Made by a program: the position numbers and the translations under genes
Shown here: positions 17,802 to 28,117 of the stretch, in pieces
How positions within the stretch are numbered: the stretch's first letter is position 1
Layout: each line of letters begins with the position of its first letter
Notes under the pieces: generated by a model
The model's database searches: none
Seen by the model: only the letters and a program-made list of their open reading frames with translations
What the model was told of the DNA's origin: nothing
Assembly (NCBI RefSeq): GCF_022919175.1
Contig: NZ_CP095043.1
Location: 1,488,001-1,552,000 of the forward strand
Length of the DNA: 64,000 nt
Direction of reading: 5' to 3'
From: Leucobacter rhizosphaerae
Lineage (GTDB): Bacteria; Actinomycetota; Actinomycetes; Actinomycetales; Microbacteriaceae

Positions 17802-18422
17802 TCAGCGCGACAGCAGTGCCGAGACCCGTCCAACGATCTGCAGGTGCAGCTCCTCCGGGGGCAGAGTGGCGTCGAGGACCAGGAACCGGTGCGGATCCGC
17901 CTTCGCGAGCGCCCGGAATCCGTCGCGCACACTCTGGTGGAACTCGGTCGCCTCGGACTCGAGACGATCCGCGGTGCCGCCGCGAGCGACCCGGCGCGCA
18001 GCGGCGGCCTCGGGCGCAATGTCCAGGAGCACGGTCAGCTCGGGCTGCAACTCCTCGGTCGCCCACGCGCTGATGCGCCGAACGTCCTCGACGTTGAGCA
18101 CTCGCCCCGCACCCTGATACGCCAGGGACGAGTCGATGTAGCGATCCTGCACGACCACGGCGTCGCGCTCGAGCGCCGGCCGCACGATGGTGGCCACGTG
18201 CTGCGCGCGGTCCGCGGCGTAGAGGAGCGCTTCGGCCCGCGGGTCGACCGAGCCGCCGTGCAGCAGCAGCTTGCGCAGTTCGACGCCGAGCGTCGTGCCT
18301 CCGGGCTCTCGAGTGCGCACGACCTCATGGCCGCGTTCCTCGAGCCAGCCCGCGAGCATCTCGGACTGGGTGGTCTTCCCCGCGCCGTCGCCACCCTCGA
18401 GGGTGATGAAGAGTCCCGCCAT
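17802..18422 (-). CDS. tmk: dTMP kinase
   Basis: Tmk phosphorylates dTMP to dTDP. The 206-residue protein has the P-loop EGGDGAGKTT (residues about 9-18), the RTREPGGT motif, DRYIDSSLAYQGAGR and an Arg-rich lid. It lies 6 bp after topA on the same strand, so it shares that transcript. In many actinobacteria holB follows tmk; here the convergent purL comes next instead. Confidence 0.95.
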   Translation of the reverse strand: MAGLFITLEGGDGAGKTTQSEMLAGWLEERGHEVVRTREPGGTTLGVELRKLLLHGGSVDPRAEALLYAADRAQHVATIVRPALERDAVVVQDRYIDSSLAYQGAGRVLNVEDVRRISAWATEELQPELTVLLDIAPEAAAARRVARGGTADRLESEATEFHQSVRDGFRALAKADPHRFLVLDATLPPEELHLQIVGRVSALLSR

Positions 18423-18428
18423 GCGCGC

Positions 18429-21254
18429 CTACTCGCCGGCGGCTTCGGCGGCCGCCTTCTTCGCGGCGATGGTCGCGGCGCGCTTGGCGGCGGTGGCGGC
18501 TTTCTGCTCCGGCGTGCGCTCCGCACGCGGCTTCGCAGCAGCAGCGCTCTTCGCTGCGGGCTTCTTCGCTGCGGGCTTCTTCGCTGCCGGCTTCTTCGTC
18601 GCGGCCTTGCGCGCGGGAGCCTTCTTCTTGGCCGGTCCCTTCGCGCGCTTGATCGCGAGCAGCTCGGTGGCCCGCTCGAAGGTGATGTCCTCGACGCTGT
18701 CGCCGCGCGGGATCGTGGCGTTCGTCTCGCCGTCCGTGACGTAGGGGCCGAAGCGACCGTCGCGCACCTTGACCGGCTTGCCGCTCACCGGGTCCGCGTC
18801 GAACTCCTTCAGCGCAGAGGACGCCTTCCGCGCCCCGTACTTCGGCTGCGCGAGGACCTCGAGCGCACCCGGGAGGTCGATCGAGAAGATCGTGTCCTCA
18901 CTCGGCAGCGTGCGGGTCTCCGCGCCCTTCTTGAGATACGGGCCGTACCGGCCGTTCTGCGCGGTGATCTCCGTGCCCGATTCCGGATCCACGCCGACCA
19001 CGCGCGGCAGATCCAGGAGCGCGACGGCGGAGTCCAGCTCGATCGTCGCCGGGTCCATGCTCTTGAACAGTGACGCCGTACGGGGCTTCTGACCCTTCGG
19101 CAGTTCCTCGCCCTCGTCCGGCAGCTCGGTGACGTACGGTCCGAAGCGGCCGTTCTTCGCGACGATGCGCTTGCCCGTCGTCGGGTGCAGGCCGACCACG
19201 CGGTCCTCGGCCGGCTCGGCGTCCGCGAGCTCGTGGGCCTTTTCAGGGGTGAGCTCGTCCGGCGCCATCCCATCGGGGATGTTCACGCTGCGCGGCTTCA
19301 ACACGCCGTCCTCGTCGACCTCGCTCTTTTCGTCGAAGACCTCGAGATACGGGCCGTACTTGCCGTTCCGCAGCGAGATCTCGTCGTCGATCTTGATGGT
19401 GTTGATCGCGCGGGCGTCGATCTCACCCAGGTTGTCGACGACGCCGCGGAGACCGGGGTGCGAGTCGCTGCCGAAGTAGAACGATCCGAGCCAGGCTCCG
19501 CGATCGGCCTCACCGGCCGCGATGCGGTCCAGGTCGTTCTCCATCTCGGCAGTGAAGTCGTAGTTCACGAGTGCGCTGAAGTGCTCCTCGAGCAGGCGGA
19601 CGACCGAGAAGGCGATCCAGCTGGGGACGAGGGCCTGCCCCTTTTTCGTGACATAGCCGCGATCCATGATGGTGCTGATGATGGCGGCGTAGGTCGAGGG
19701 GCGGCCGATGCCGAGCTCCTCCAGCCGCTTCGTGAGGCTCGCCTCGGTGTAGCGCGGCGGCGGGCTGGTCTCGTGCCCCTTCGCCTCCGGCTCGGCGACG
19801 TCGAGACGCTGCCCCGCGGTGAGCTGGGGCAACGTGACGTTCTGCTCGGAGTCGCCGCGCTTCTCGTCGCGTCCCTCCTCGTAGGCGAGCAGGAAGCCGG
19901 GGAACGTGATGACGGTGCCGCTCGCGGTGAACTCCGCGGCGGTCGGGGCGGCCTGGCCGTCCTCCTGGAGTTCGACGCCCACCGTGACGGTGTCCGTCGA
20001 CCCCTTGGCGTCGGCCATCTGGCTCGCGACCGTGCGCTTCCAGATCAGCTCGTAGAGCAGGAACTCGCCTCCGGCGAGCTTGCCCTTGAGCGCGCTCGGC
20101 CGCTGGAACGTGTCACCGGCCGGACGGATGGCCTCGTGCGCCTCCTGCGCGCCCTTCGACTTGCCGGTGTAGATGCGCGGCTTGTCGGGCAGGGTATTCG
20201 CCCCGTACAGCTCCGCCGCCTGCGAGCGCGCCGCAGAGATCGCCTGCTGCGACAGCGTCGGCGAATCGGTACGCATATAGGTGATGTAGCCGTTCTCGTA
20301 CAGCGACTGCGCGTACGACATCGTCTGGCGCGAGCTGTAGCGGAGCTTGCGCGACGCCTCCTGCTGGAGCGTCGACGTGGTGAACGGTGCCGCGGGTCGC
20401 CGGGTGTGCGGCTTCGTCTCGACCGAGCGCACCGTACCCGGGATCTTGCTGGCGAGCAGCCCGGCGAGGTGCTGGGCGCGATCCTTGCCGAGCAGGATCA
20501 CGCCGGCCTTCGCCGACTTCTCCTTCAAGGCGCCGTCGTCGCCGAAATCGCCTCCGGTGGCGAGTCTCTGGTCGCCCAGCCGCACGAGTTTGGCCTGGAA
20601 CGCCGTGTCGCCCTCGGGCACAAACGAGGCGATGAGGTCCCAGTACTCCGCCGACCGGAAGGCGAGGCGCTCGCGCTCCCGATCCACGACCAGGCGGGTC
20701 GCCGCCGACTGCACGCGACCGGCGGACAACTTGGGCGCGACCTTTCGCCACAGAACCGGAGAGATGTCGTAGCCGTAGAGCCGATCGAGGATCCGGCGGG
20801 TCTCCTGGGCGTCGACGAGCGCGGTGTCGAGGTCACGCGTGTTCTGCTTCGCCTGCTCGATCGCCTCCTGCGTGATCTCGTGGAAGACCATCCGGCGCAC
20901 GGGGACCTTGGGCTTCAGGACCTCCAGCAGGTGCCACGCGATGGCCTCGCCCTCGCGGTCCTCATCAGTTGCGAGCCAGAGTTCGTCGGCGTTCTTCAGC
21001 GCGCGCTTGAGTTCGGCGACCGTCTTCTTCTTGTTGTCGTTGACCACGTAGTAGGGGGCGAAGTCGTTCTCGACGTCCACTGCGAACTTGCCGAACGGCC
21101 CCTTCTTCAGGTCTGCCGGGAGCTCCGAGGGCTCTGCGAGATCGCGCACGTGGCCGACGGAGGCGATGACCTCGTAGTCGTTGCCGAGGTACGCACCAAT
21201 CGTCTTCGCCTTGGTCGGCGACTCGACGATGACGAGTTTCTTCGTACCCTTCAC
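18429..21254 (-). CDS. topA: DNA topoisomerase I
   Basis: TopA relaxes negative supercoils as a type IA enzyme. The 941-residue protein has the Toprim domain (KLVIVESPTKAKTIGAYLG, DEDREGEAIAWHL) and the catalytic tyrosine Tyr326 in GYITYMRTDSP. The C-terminal third carries several repeats of the type NGRFGPYVTE, the zinc-less repeats of actinobacterial TopA. It ends in a Lys/Ala-rich tail (about residues 870-941) that binds DNA nonspecifically in relatives. GTG start with AAGGAG upstream. Confidence 0.97.
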   Translation of the reverse strand: MKGTKKLVIVESPTKAKTIGAYLGNDYEVIASVGHVRDLAEPSELPADLKKGPFGKFAVDVENDFAPYYVVNDNKKKTVAELKRALKNADELWLATDEDREGEAIAWHLLEVLKPKVPVRRMVFHEITQEAIEQAKQNTRDLDTALVDAQETRRILDRLYGYDISPVLWRKVAPKLSAGRVQSAATRLVVDRERERLAFRSAEYWDLIASFVPEGDTAFQAKLVRLGDQRLATGGDFGDDGALKEKSAKAGVILLGKDRAQHLAGLLASKIPGTVRSVETKPHTRRPAAPFTTSTLQQEASRKLRYSSRQTMSYAQSLYENGYITYMRTDSPTLSQQAISAARSQAAELYGANTLPDKPRIYTGKSKGAQEAHEAIRPAGDTFQRPSALKGKLAGGEFLLYELIWKRTVASQMADAKGSTDTVTVGVELQEDGQAAPTAAEFTASGTVITFPGFLLAYEEGRDEKRGDSEQNVTLPQLTAGQRLDVAEPEAKGHETSPPPRYTEASLTKRLEELGIGRPSTYAAIISTIMDRGYVTKKGQALVPSWIAFSVVRLLEEHFSALVNYDFTAEMENDLDRIAAGEADRGAWLGSFYFGSDSHPGLRGVVDNLGEIDARAINTIKIDDEISLRNGKYGPYLEVFDEKSEVDEDGVLKPRSVNIPDGMAPDELTPEKAHELADAEPAEDRVVGLHPTTGKRIVAKNGRFGPYVTELPDEGEELPKGQKPRTASLFKSMDPATIELDSAVALLDLPRVVGVDPESGTEITAQNGRYGPYLKKGAETRTLPSEDTIFSIDLPGALEVLAQPKYGARKASSALKEFDADPVSGKPVKVRDGRFGPYVTDGETNATIPRGDSVEDITFERATELLAIKRAKGPAKKKAPARKAATKKPAAKKPAAKKPAAKSAAAAKPRAERTPEQKAATAAKRAATIAAKKAAAEAAGE

Positions 21255-21418
21255 GGGTCTCCTTCACGGTCTACGCGCTGCTGCGCGTGTAGCTCTCCGG
21301 CTCCTGCGGCCACGGATCCTGAGGTGCCTTGCCGCACCGCGGTCCGCACCGTCACGATACACAGTCTGACATGTAAAAGTCACTCGCTCCTCCACGCCAG
21401 GATCCGGCGCCTGCTCTC

Positions 21419-22300
21419 TCACGGCGGCCCGATGTACTCGAACGGGTCCAGGTCCGGGTGCGCGTTCCCGGGATGCGTCGCCAGCGTGAAGTGCGTGTGG
21501 GGGCCCGAGGTGCACCCGCTCATTCCCGACGAGGCGACCTGCTGCCCCGCGACGACCGGGGTGCCCACGGTGATGCCGAGGCGCGACGGCGAGTCGGGAG
21601 CGACGTGGTTGTGCGAACTGAAGACGATCGCTCCCGGGAGCTCGTGCCGGATCACCACGGTGGTGTTCGGCCCGTGCCACCAGGACGCTTGGAGCTGGCA
21701 CACGGGTGGGATCCCGCCGCCGTCAGGTCCGACCGCCACGACCACGCCGGCAAAGGGCGCGAACAGCGCACCGCCGTCGGACGACGCGAGATCGATCGCG
21801 AAGCCGTCATGAAACCCCTGTGAGACGCGGCGCACCTCGGACGGCCAGGCCCAGCCGTGTGCGTCGACCGGCGCCGCAGTGCCCGCCGACCGTGCCGGCA
21901 TTCCCGCTGCGTGAGCGGTCGCGCGAGCCGAGACCATCGGGGCGCCCACGCTCGCCGTGATGCGCGCGTCCACGGCGAGGGCATTCACCGAGCATTCCAG
22001 AATCTGCGCGCGCATGGACGCGGCGACCGCTGCGGCTGCATCGCAGGGATCCAGGTCGTTCCACCCGCCGACCGCGTCGGCTGCGGCGAGCGCCGCGGCA
22101 TCGGCCACCGCTCCGGCGCGATGTCGGGCCTCCAGGTGCTGCGCCGCGGCGATGACGGGTACCCCGAGGCAGATCGCTACCGCCGCGCACGCAACGAGAG
22201 GTACGCCGCTCACCGTGCACCCCAACCGGTTCGCCGGCACTGCGCGGTCACTCGGCGCCTCCGGTTCGAACCGCGCAGCTCCGGGCGGAGACGCCGACAC
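21419..22300 (-). CDS. TadE-like protein fused to an M23 metallopeptidase
   Basis: The 293-residue protein joins two modules. Residues about 28-135 resemble the Rv3654c/TadE-like proteins of tad loci: one transmembrane helix, then ARHRAGAVADAAALAAADAVGG. Residues about 148-290 are an M23 (LytM-like) endopeptidase with candidate zinc ligands His164, Asp170 and the HTH motif (His268, His270). His164 and Asp170 are 5 residues apart rather than the usual 3, a small insertion. M23 enzymes cut peptidoglycan cross-bridges. GTG 22300 overlaps tadE by 53 bp; GTG 22240 is an alternative start. Confidence 0.82.
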   Translation of the reverse strand: MSASPPGAARFEPEAPSDRAVPANRLGCTVSGVPLVACAAVAICLGVPVIAAAQHLEARHRAGAVADAAALAAADAVGGWNDLDPCDAAAAVAASMRAQILECSVNALAVDARITASVGAPMVSARATAHAAGMPARSAGTAAPVDAHGWAWPSEVRRVSQGFHDGFAIDLASSDGGALFAPFAGVVVAVGPDGGGIPPVCQLQASWWHGPNTTVVIRHELPGAIVFSSHNHVAPDSPSRLGITVGTPVVAGQQVASSGMSGCTSGPHTHFTLATHPGNAHPDLDPFEYIGPP

Positions 22301-22628
22301 CCGAGAGGATGCCGCGTGCGGGGTGCGACGTGAGCGTGACGCAGTGCAGCGGACCCAGGGCCTCGCGTGCGACGTCGATGTCCGATCCGACCCGCTCGAG
22401 GAGCTGCGCGGATGCCCCCTCGTCGGCCCGCGCTTCCAGGCGGGCGATCTCCCCGCTCAGCGACACCAGGGTCAGTCGGTGCGCGGCGAGCATGATCCCG
22501 CTGATCACAACCCCGAGCACGATGAGCACGGCCGGAAGCACCACTGCGAACTCAGCAGTGACCGTGCCGCGGTCGCTGGTGAACACCTCGGACCAGCGCC
22601 GCACCGGCAGCCATCGCGAGGGCTCCAC
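22248..22628 (-). CDS. tadE: TadE family pseudopilin-like protein
   Basis: The 126-residue protein has a basic N-terminus, then DRGTVTAEFAVVLPAVLIVLGVVISGIML, a prepilin-like segment with Glu at the fifth position after Gly. TadE-type proteins are minor pilins or assembly factors in tad secretion. The C-terminal half contains two Cys residues that could form a disulphide outside the membrane. It starts at GTG two bases after the upstream pilin gene stop. Confidence 0.85.
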   Translation of the reverse strand: MEPSRWLPVRRWSEVFTSDRGTVTAEFAVVLPAVLIVLGVVISGIMLAAHRLTLVSLSGEIARLEARADEGASAQLLERVGSDIDVAREALGPLHCVTLTSHPARGILSGVGVSARSCAVRTGGAE

Positions 22629-22630
22629 GA

Positions 22631-22903
22631 CTACCCGCCGCTCCCCAGCGCGTTTTCGACGAGCGTGACGAGCATCTCGCGGATCTGCTCCGACCGAACG
22701 ATCGCCACGAGCACCCCGGCGAACGCGACGGCAGCCATGATGATGATCGCATACTCCGCCGTCACGGCACCGCGTTCATCTTGCACAACCCGCCGCACGC
22801 TCCGCGCGCCGCGGAGGAGGACATGGCCAGCCTGCCGCAGTTCCGGCAGCATTCTCTGCATCCCGGTGCGCCGACCTCCGACCTGGGTTCGACCCGTGTT
22901 CAT
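22631..22903 (-). CDS. DUF4244 Flp-type pilin
   Basis: The 90-residue protein has a basic N-terminus and the pilin segment DERGAVTAEYAIIIMAAVAFAGVLVAIV, a Gly-Ala boundary for prepilin cleavage followed by a hydrophobic helix, then a short outer tail. This matches the DUF4244 family of actinobacterial tad loci. ATG 22903 is chosen over the longer frame because AAGGAGATCAG sits before it, the strongest ribosome site in the locus. A hairpin (arms 23017-23023 and 23034-23040) lies in the 144-bp gap upstream. No prepilin peptidase is in the window. Confidence 0.88.
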   Translation of the reverse strand: MNTGRTQVGGRRTGMQRMLPELRQAGHVLLRGARSVRRVVQDERGAVTAEYAIIIMAAVAFAGVLVAIVRSEQIREMLVTLVENALGSGG

Positions 22904-23047
22904 CTGATCTCCTTTCTTCACGCACGGACCCGGCTGCTGCCGGTGGAACCATGCTGGCTGATGGGGCCATCCCTCGACGCCGGAACAGTGAAGTGTGGAT
23001 GGTCTGCGTGCGGGACCGCTCACGCGGAGCGGTGTGAGCGAAGGTCG

Positions 23048-23977
23048 TCACGTGGCTCCCCCGCCGAGCATGCTGATGACCACCGGCACCACACCCGTCA
23101 CCATGAAAGACGGCAGCACGCACGCCCCGAGCGGTCCGAGAACCCGCACACCGAGTCGCTCGGCAGACCGCTCCAGCTCCGCCAGGCTTCGCGTGCGCTC
23201 CGCACGCGCCGCCTCGAGCAGCGCGGGGCGCACCGCGACGCCCAGGCGCTCGACGCGGCGGAGCGTTACCTGGATGTCCGCGTCCCGGAGGAAGTCGTCG
23301 AAGGGAACCCAGCGCACCTCGAAGCGATCCACGGCGCAGACGACGCCGCGAACGGCCTCGTCCGGCCGGCGCCCGGACCCGAGCGCGATCCAGAGCAGGT
23401 CGTAGGCGCCGCCGACGACGCGGTCCTCCCCGACCGCGCTGCGAAGCAACCAACGCGCCCACACCGCCCCGGCCGCGAGGAGCGAGCCGCCCGCCGTCAG
23501 CAGCACCGCGCCGAGCGGGCTGAGCAGGACCGGGGTCGGATCGAACCCGAGCAGCCAGCCGAGTCCGAGCACGAGCAGCGGCAGCCCGAGCACGAGCCGG
23601 ACCGTCGCGCGCGGCCCCGCCAGCAGCACACTCTGCCGCTCCTGCACGGCAGTCCGGGCCCGCAGCGCGGCGGCGATCCGGTCGAGCGCCGAGGCCAATG
23701 GTGCGCCCGTCTCCTCCGCGAGCGACCATGCGGCCGCTACGAACCGCCACTCCGGTCGCGCGGCCCCGGCGATCGCCTCGGCGATCGGCGCACCGGCGGC
23801 GACCTGTTCGCCGATACCGTCGACCGCCAAGCCCGGGCCGAACACCGCCGCGGGCGGAACACCCCCTCGGAGCATCGCCGCGCACCGAGAGAGTACGGCA
23901 GCAGTGTCCTCCGACCCGGGTGACGCCACGCGCCATATCGGGAGCGCGCGCAGCCATCGCCGGATCCGTGTCCGCAT
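23048..23977 (-). CDS. Type II secretion F family protein (TadB/TadC-like)
   Basis: The 309-residue inner-membrane protein would anchor the tad ATPase and form the pilus assembly platform. It has a T2SSF-type helical domain (about residues 30-100: MLRGGVPPAAVFGPG, ETGAPLASALDRIAAALRAR) and hydrophobic helices near 120-165 and at the C-terminus. Only one such gene is present, where many tad loci have separate tadB and tadC. It is translationally coupled to tadA (TGATG, one shared base). Confidence 0.85.
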   Translation of the reverse strand: MRTRIRRWLRALPIWRVASPGSEDTAAVLSRCAAMLRGGVPPAAVFGPGLAVDGIGEQVAAGAPIAEAIAGAARPEWRFVAAAWSLAEETGAPLASALDRIAAALRARTAVQERQSVLLAGPRATVRLVLGLPLLVLGLGWLLGFDPTPVLLSPLGAVLLTAGGSLLAAGAVWARWLLRSAVGEDRVVGGAYDLLWIALGSGRRPDEAVRGVVCAVDRFEVRWVPFDDFLRDADIQVTLRRVERLGVAVRPALLEAARAERTRSLAELERSAERLGVRVLGPLGACVLPSFMVTGVVPVVISMLGGGAT

Positions 23978-25077
23978 CAGAGACGCAGTCGATCGATCGC
24001 CAGTGCGCCGGTTGAGGCCAGGCGCAGACTCCCGAGCGACGACACTCGGTAACCTCCCGGCCCTGCGACCAGGTGCACGACCACATGCAGCGCCGACACT
24101 GCCTGCCGGGCCAGCGCGGTGCGATCGAGCCCGGCGAGGGACCCCAGCGCTTCGAGTCTCGCGGGTACGTCCTCCAGCCGGCTGGCGTGGAGGGTGCCGG
24201 CCCCGCCGTCGTGGCCGGTGTTGAGTGCCGACATGAGGGTCACGATCTCCGGGCCTCGGCACTCGCCGAGCACAATGCGATCCGGGCGCATACGCAGTGC
24301 CTCGCGCAGCAGACGGTCGAGGGACACGGCGCCCACGCCCTCGGCGCTCGCCACGCGGGCCTCCAACGCCACCGTGTGCGGATGACTGAGACGGAGCTCC
24401 GCCACATCCTCGATGGTCACAATGCGCTCCTCGGGGCTCACCAGGTCGAGGAGGGCCGCGAGGAGGGTCGTTTTCCCGCTGCCCGTTCCGCCGGTGATCA
24501 GCAGGTTCCGGCGAGTCGCCACGAGGAGCCGCAAGCGATCCGCGACCGCGGCACCGCAGAGCCCGCCGCGCACGAGCGTCGCGAAGTCCGTCGGGGCGGA
24601 TCGTGGCACCCGCACGGACACCGCCGCCCCCTCGACCGCCACCGGCGGCAGCACGGCGTGGACGCGGATCCCGCTCCCCAATCGCACATCCGCGCAGGGG
24701 TGCAGCTCGTCGAGGTGCCGGCCGCCGGCGGCGATCAGCTCCGTCGCCATCCGCCGGAGCGCCTCCGGGGCCGCCTCCCACCCGGGTACGGCACGGAGTG
24801 CACCGCCGCGGTCGACCCACAGTCGTGCGACGCCGCCCCGCACCTGCACGAGCAGGTCCCGGAGTTCCGGGTCGTCGAGCAGCGGGAGGAGGCCTCCGAA
24901 GGCGCGGCGAGCGGCGATGCTGAGCGCGGCGGTCCGGGTCGGAGGCGACTCTTCACGGTCATCGGGTGCCCGGACTTCGGCCTCACGATCATCGGGCGCT
25001 CGATCATCGGGATCGAGAAACGCGGGCAGCATCGCGCGGCGACGGGGCGGAGCCCGGAGGCGGGAGGAGTCGATCAT
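23977..25077 (-). CDS. tadA: TadA/CpaF family secretion ATPase
   Basis: This ATPase powers assembly of a tad-type pilus. The 366-residue protein has Walker A GGTGSGKT (residues about 196-203), the Asp box TIEDVAELRLSHPH, Walker B RIVLGECRG and the His box TGHDGGAGTLHA. The N-terminus carries a doubled RAPDDRE motif. ATG 25077 is chosen because it overlaps an upstream small frame (ATGA); GTG 25161 is an alternative giving 394 residues. It heads the pilus genes, which run towards topA. Confidence 0.9.
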   Translation of the reverse strand: MIDSSRLRAPPRRRAMLPAFLDPDDRAPDDREAEVRAPDDREESPPTRTAALSIAARRAFGGLLPLLDDPELRDLLVQVRGGVARLWVDRGGALRAVPGWEAAPEALRRMATELIAAGGRHLDELHPCADVRLGSGIRVHAVLPPVAVEGAAVSVRVPRSAPTDFATLVRGGLCGAAVADRLRLLVATRRNLLITGGTGSGKTTLLAALLDLVSPEERIVTIEDVAELRLSHPHTVALEARVASAEGVGAVSLDRLLREALRMRPDRIVLGECRGPEIVTLMSALNTGHDGGAGTLHASRLEDVPARLEALGSLAGLDRTALARQAVSALHVVVHLVAGPGGYRVSSLGSLRLASTGALAIDRLRL

Positions 25078-25181
25078 GAAACCGAGCCAATCAGAGGCTC
25101 GTCGCACCGGAGAGAGGATCGGCGAACTGTGGAGAACCGCAGACTCTGCGACGAGGCGCACGTCGTGTGGACGGGGATCAC
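25074..25181 (-). CDS. Possible 35-residue leader peptide before tadA
   Basis: A GTG-started frame of 35 codons (starting VIPVHTTCASS) ends in TGA that overlaps the tadA ATG as ATGA. TATAGC lies 6 bp before its GTG. This could be a leaderless upstream reading frame coupled to tadA. The peptide has no recognisable motif, and the evidence is only positional. Confidence 0.25.
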   Translation of the reverse strand: MIPVHTTCASSQSLRFSTVRRSSLRCDEPLIGSVS

Positions 25182-25275
25182 GGCGACGCTATACGCTGAC
25201 AGAAAGGCGGAAGCCCCGTGATCCTGCCCCTGCAGCAGCGGCGCGAGGCCGACGCGCACACCCCTCGACTGATCG

Positions 25276-25281
25276 GATAAT
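25276..25281 (+). promoter_or_regulatory. acs leaderless -10 box
   Basis: GATAAT, then 7 bp, then ATG at 25289. A second ATG (25280) overlaps the box itself and is therefore disfavoured. Confidence 0.55.
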
Positions 25282-25288
25282 GACGTCC

Positions 25289-27277
<1,989 letters not shown>

Positions 27278-27299
27278 CGCCCGTCGCGAGACAGCCGTG

Positions 27300-27353
27300 C
27301 AACGCTGAAGGGCGGGTCGGGATCCCAGGATCCTGACCCGCCCTTCAGCGTTG
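27300..27353. terminator. acs/ridA bidirectional terminator
   Basis: A perfect 19-bp stem (27300-27318 with 27335-27353) and 16-base loop lie between the converging acs and RidA genes. Confidence 0.8.
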
Positions 27354-27361
27354 GGACGTGG

Positions 27362-27835
27362 TTAGTCCTCGACCTTGAACACGAACTCGACCTCGACCGG
27401 AGCGTCGAGCGGCAGCACCGTGACGCCGACCGCGGACCGCACGTGGATGCCGAGATCCCCGAACACCCGGCCGAGGAATACCGACGCACCGTTCGCGACC
27501 GCGGGCTGGCCGGTGAACGACGGATCGGAGGCGATGAACGCCGTCACCTTGACGACCTGCGTGATCTTGTCGAGCGAGCCGAGCACACCCCGCGCGGCCG
27601 CGAGCCCGTTGAGCGCGCACAGCATCGCGAGCTCCTGAGCGTATTCGGGCGACACGAGCCCCTCGCCCTCACCGACCTTGCCGGTCGACGGGAGCGCGCC
27701 ATCGACGAAGGGGAGCTGCCCCGCCGTGTAGACGTAGTTGCCGTCGCGCAGCGCCGGGACGTAGGCGGCGACCGCGGCGGCCACCTCGGGGATCTCGTAG
27801 CCGAGCTCCCGCAGACGATCTTCGATGACGGACAT
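27362..27835 (-). CDS. RidA (YjgF/YER057c) family protein
   Basis: RidA proteins hydrolyse reactive enamine/imine intermediates released by PLP enzymes. The 157-residue protein belongs to the longer actinobacterial branch: NYVYTAGQLPFVDG near the start, then ALNGLAAARGVLGSLDKI, VKVTAFIAS, and the closing RSAVGVTVLPLDAPVEVEFVFKV. The RSAVGV segment keeps the arginine used for carboxylate binding in RidA. It lies 2 bp after the DUF4177-like gene. In mycobacteria a homologue also neighbours ponA2. Confidence 0.88.
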   Translation of the reverse strand: MSVIEDRLRELGYEIPEVAAAVAAYVPALRDGNYVYTAGQLPFVDGALPSTGKVGEGEGLVSPEYAQELAMLCALNGLAAARGVLGSLDKITQVVKVTAFIASDPSFTGQPAVANGASVFLGRVFGDLGIHVRSAVGVTVLPLDAPVEVEFVFKVED

Positions 27836-27837
27836 GG

Positions 27838-28005
27838 TCAAGCCTTCCTCTTCAGATATGCGACATTGCCGCCGGCCGGTCCCTCGATGATCTGCACGAG
27901 TTCCCATCCCTGCGCACCCCAGTTGTTCAGGATCTGAGCCTCGTTGTGCAGCAGCAGCGGGGTCACGAAGTACTCCCAGCGCGGGACTTCGGTGGATTCA
28001 CTCAC
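27838..28005 (-). CDS. DUF4177-like small protein
   Basis: This 55-residue protein begins at GTG with GGGAG 8 bases upstream. It reads WEYFVTPLLLHNEAQILNNW and GWELVQII, the DUF4177 fold of one helix and several strands. Its function is unknown. It precedes the RidA gene by 2 bp, so the two are almost certainly co-translated, and is divergent from the penicillin-binding protein gene. Confidence 0.82.
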   Translation of the reverse strand: MSESTEVPRWEYFVTPLLLHNEAQILNNWGAQGWELVQIIEGPAGGNVAYLKRKA

Positions 28006-28104
28006 GTGCGGATCTCCCTCGGGTTGATGGCGTAGCGACGAACCGGCAGCGCCGACCGGAGCGTGTCCGGGGGCCGCCATGCTGAATTGTCAGCAACATT
28101 CGCT

Positions 28105-28110
28105 TACCCT
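28105..28110 (+). promoter_or_regulatory. PBP gene leaderless -10 box
   Basis: TACCCT, 7 bp, then ATG at 28118. No Shine-Dalgarno is present. Confidence 0.5.
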
Positions 28111-28117
28111 AGATCCT

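Noticed and set aside
18429..18640. Frameshifted or repetitive artefact at the topA end
   Set aside because: The Lys/Ala-rich repeats stay in frame and are normal for actinobacterial TopA tails.
19185..21812. Very long plus-strand frame opposite topA
   Set aside because: It is Arg/Leu/Val-rich with no recognisable domain, while the minus strand encodes a full-length TopA.
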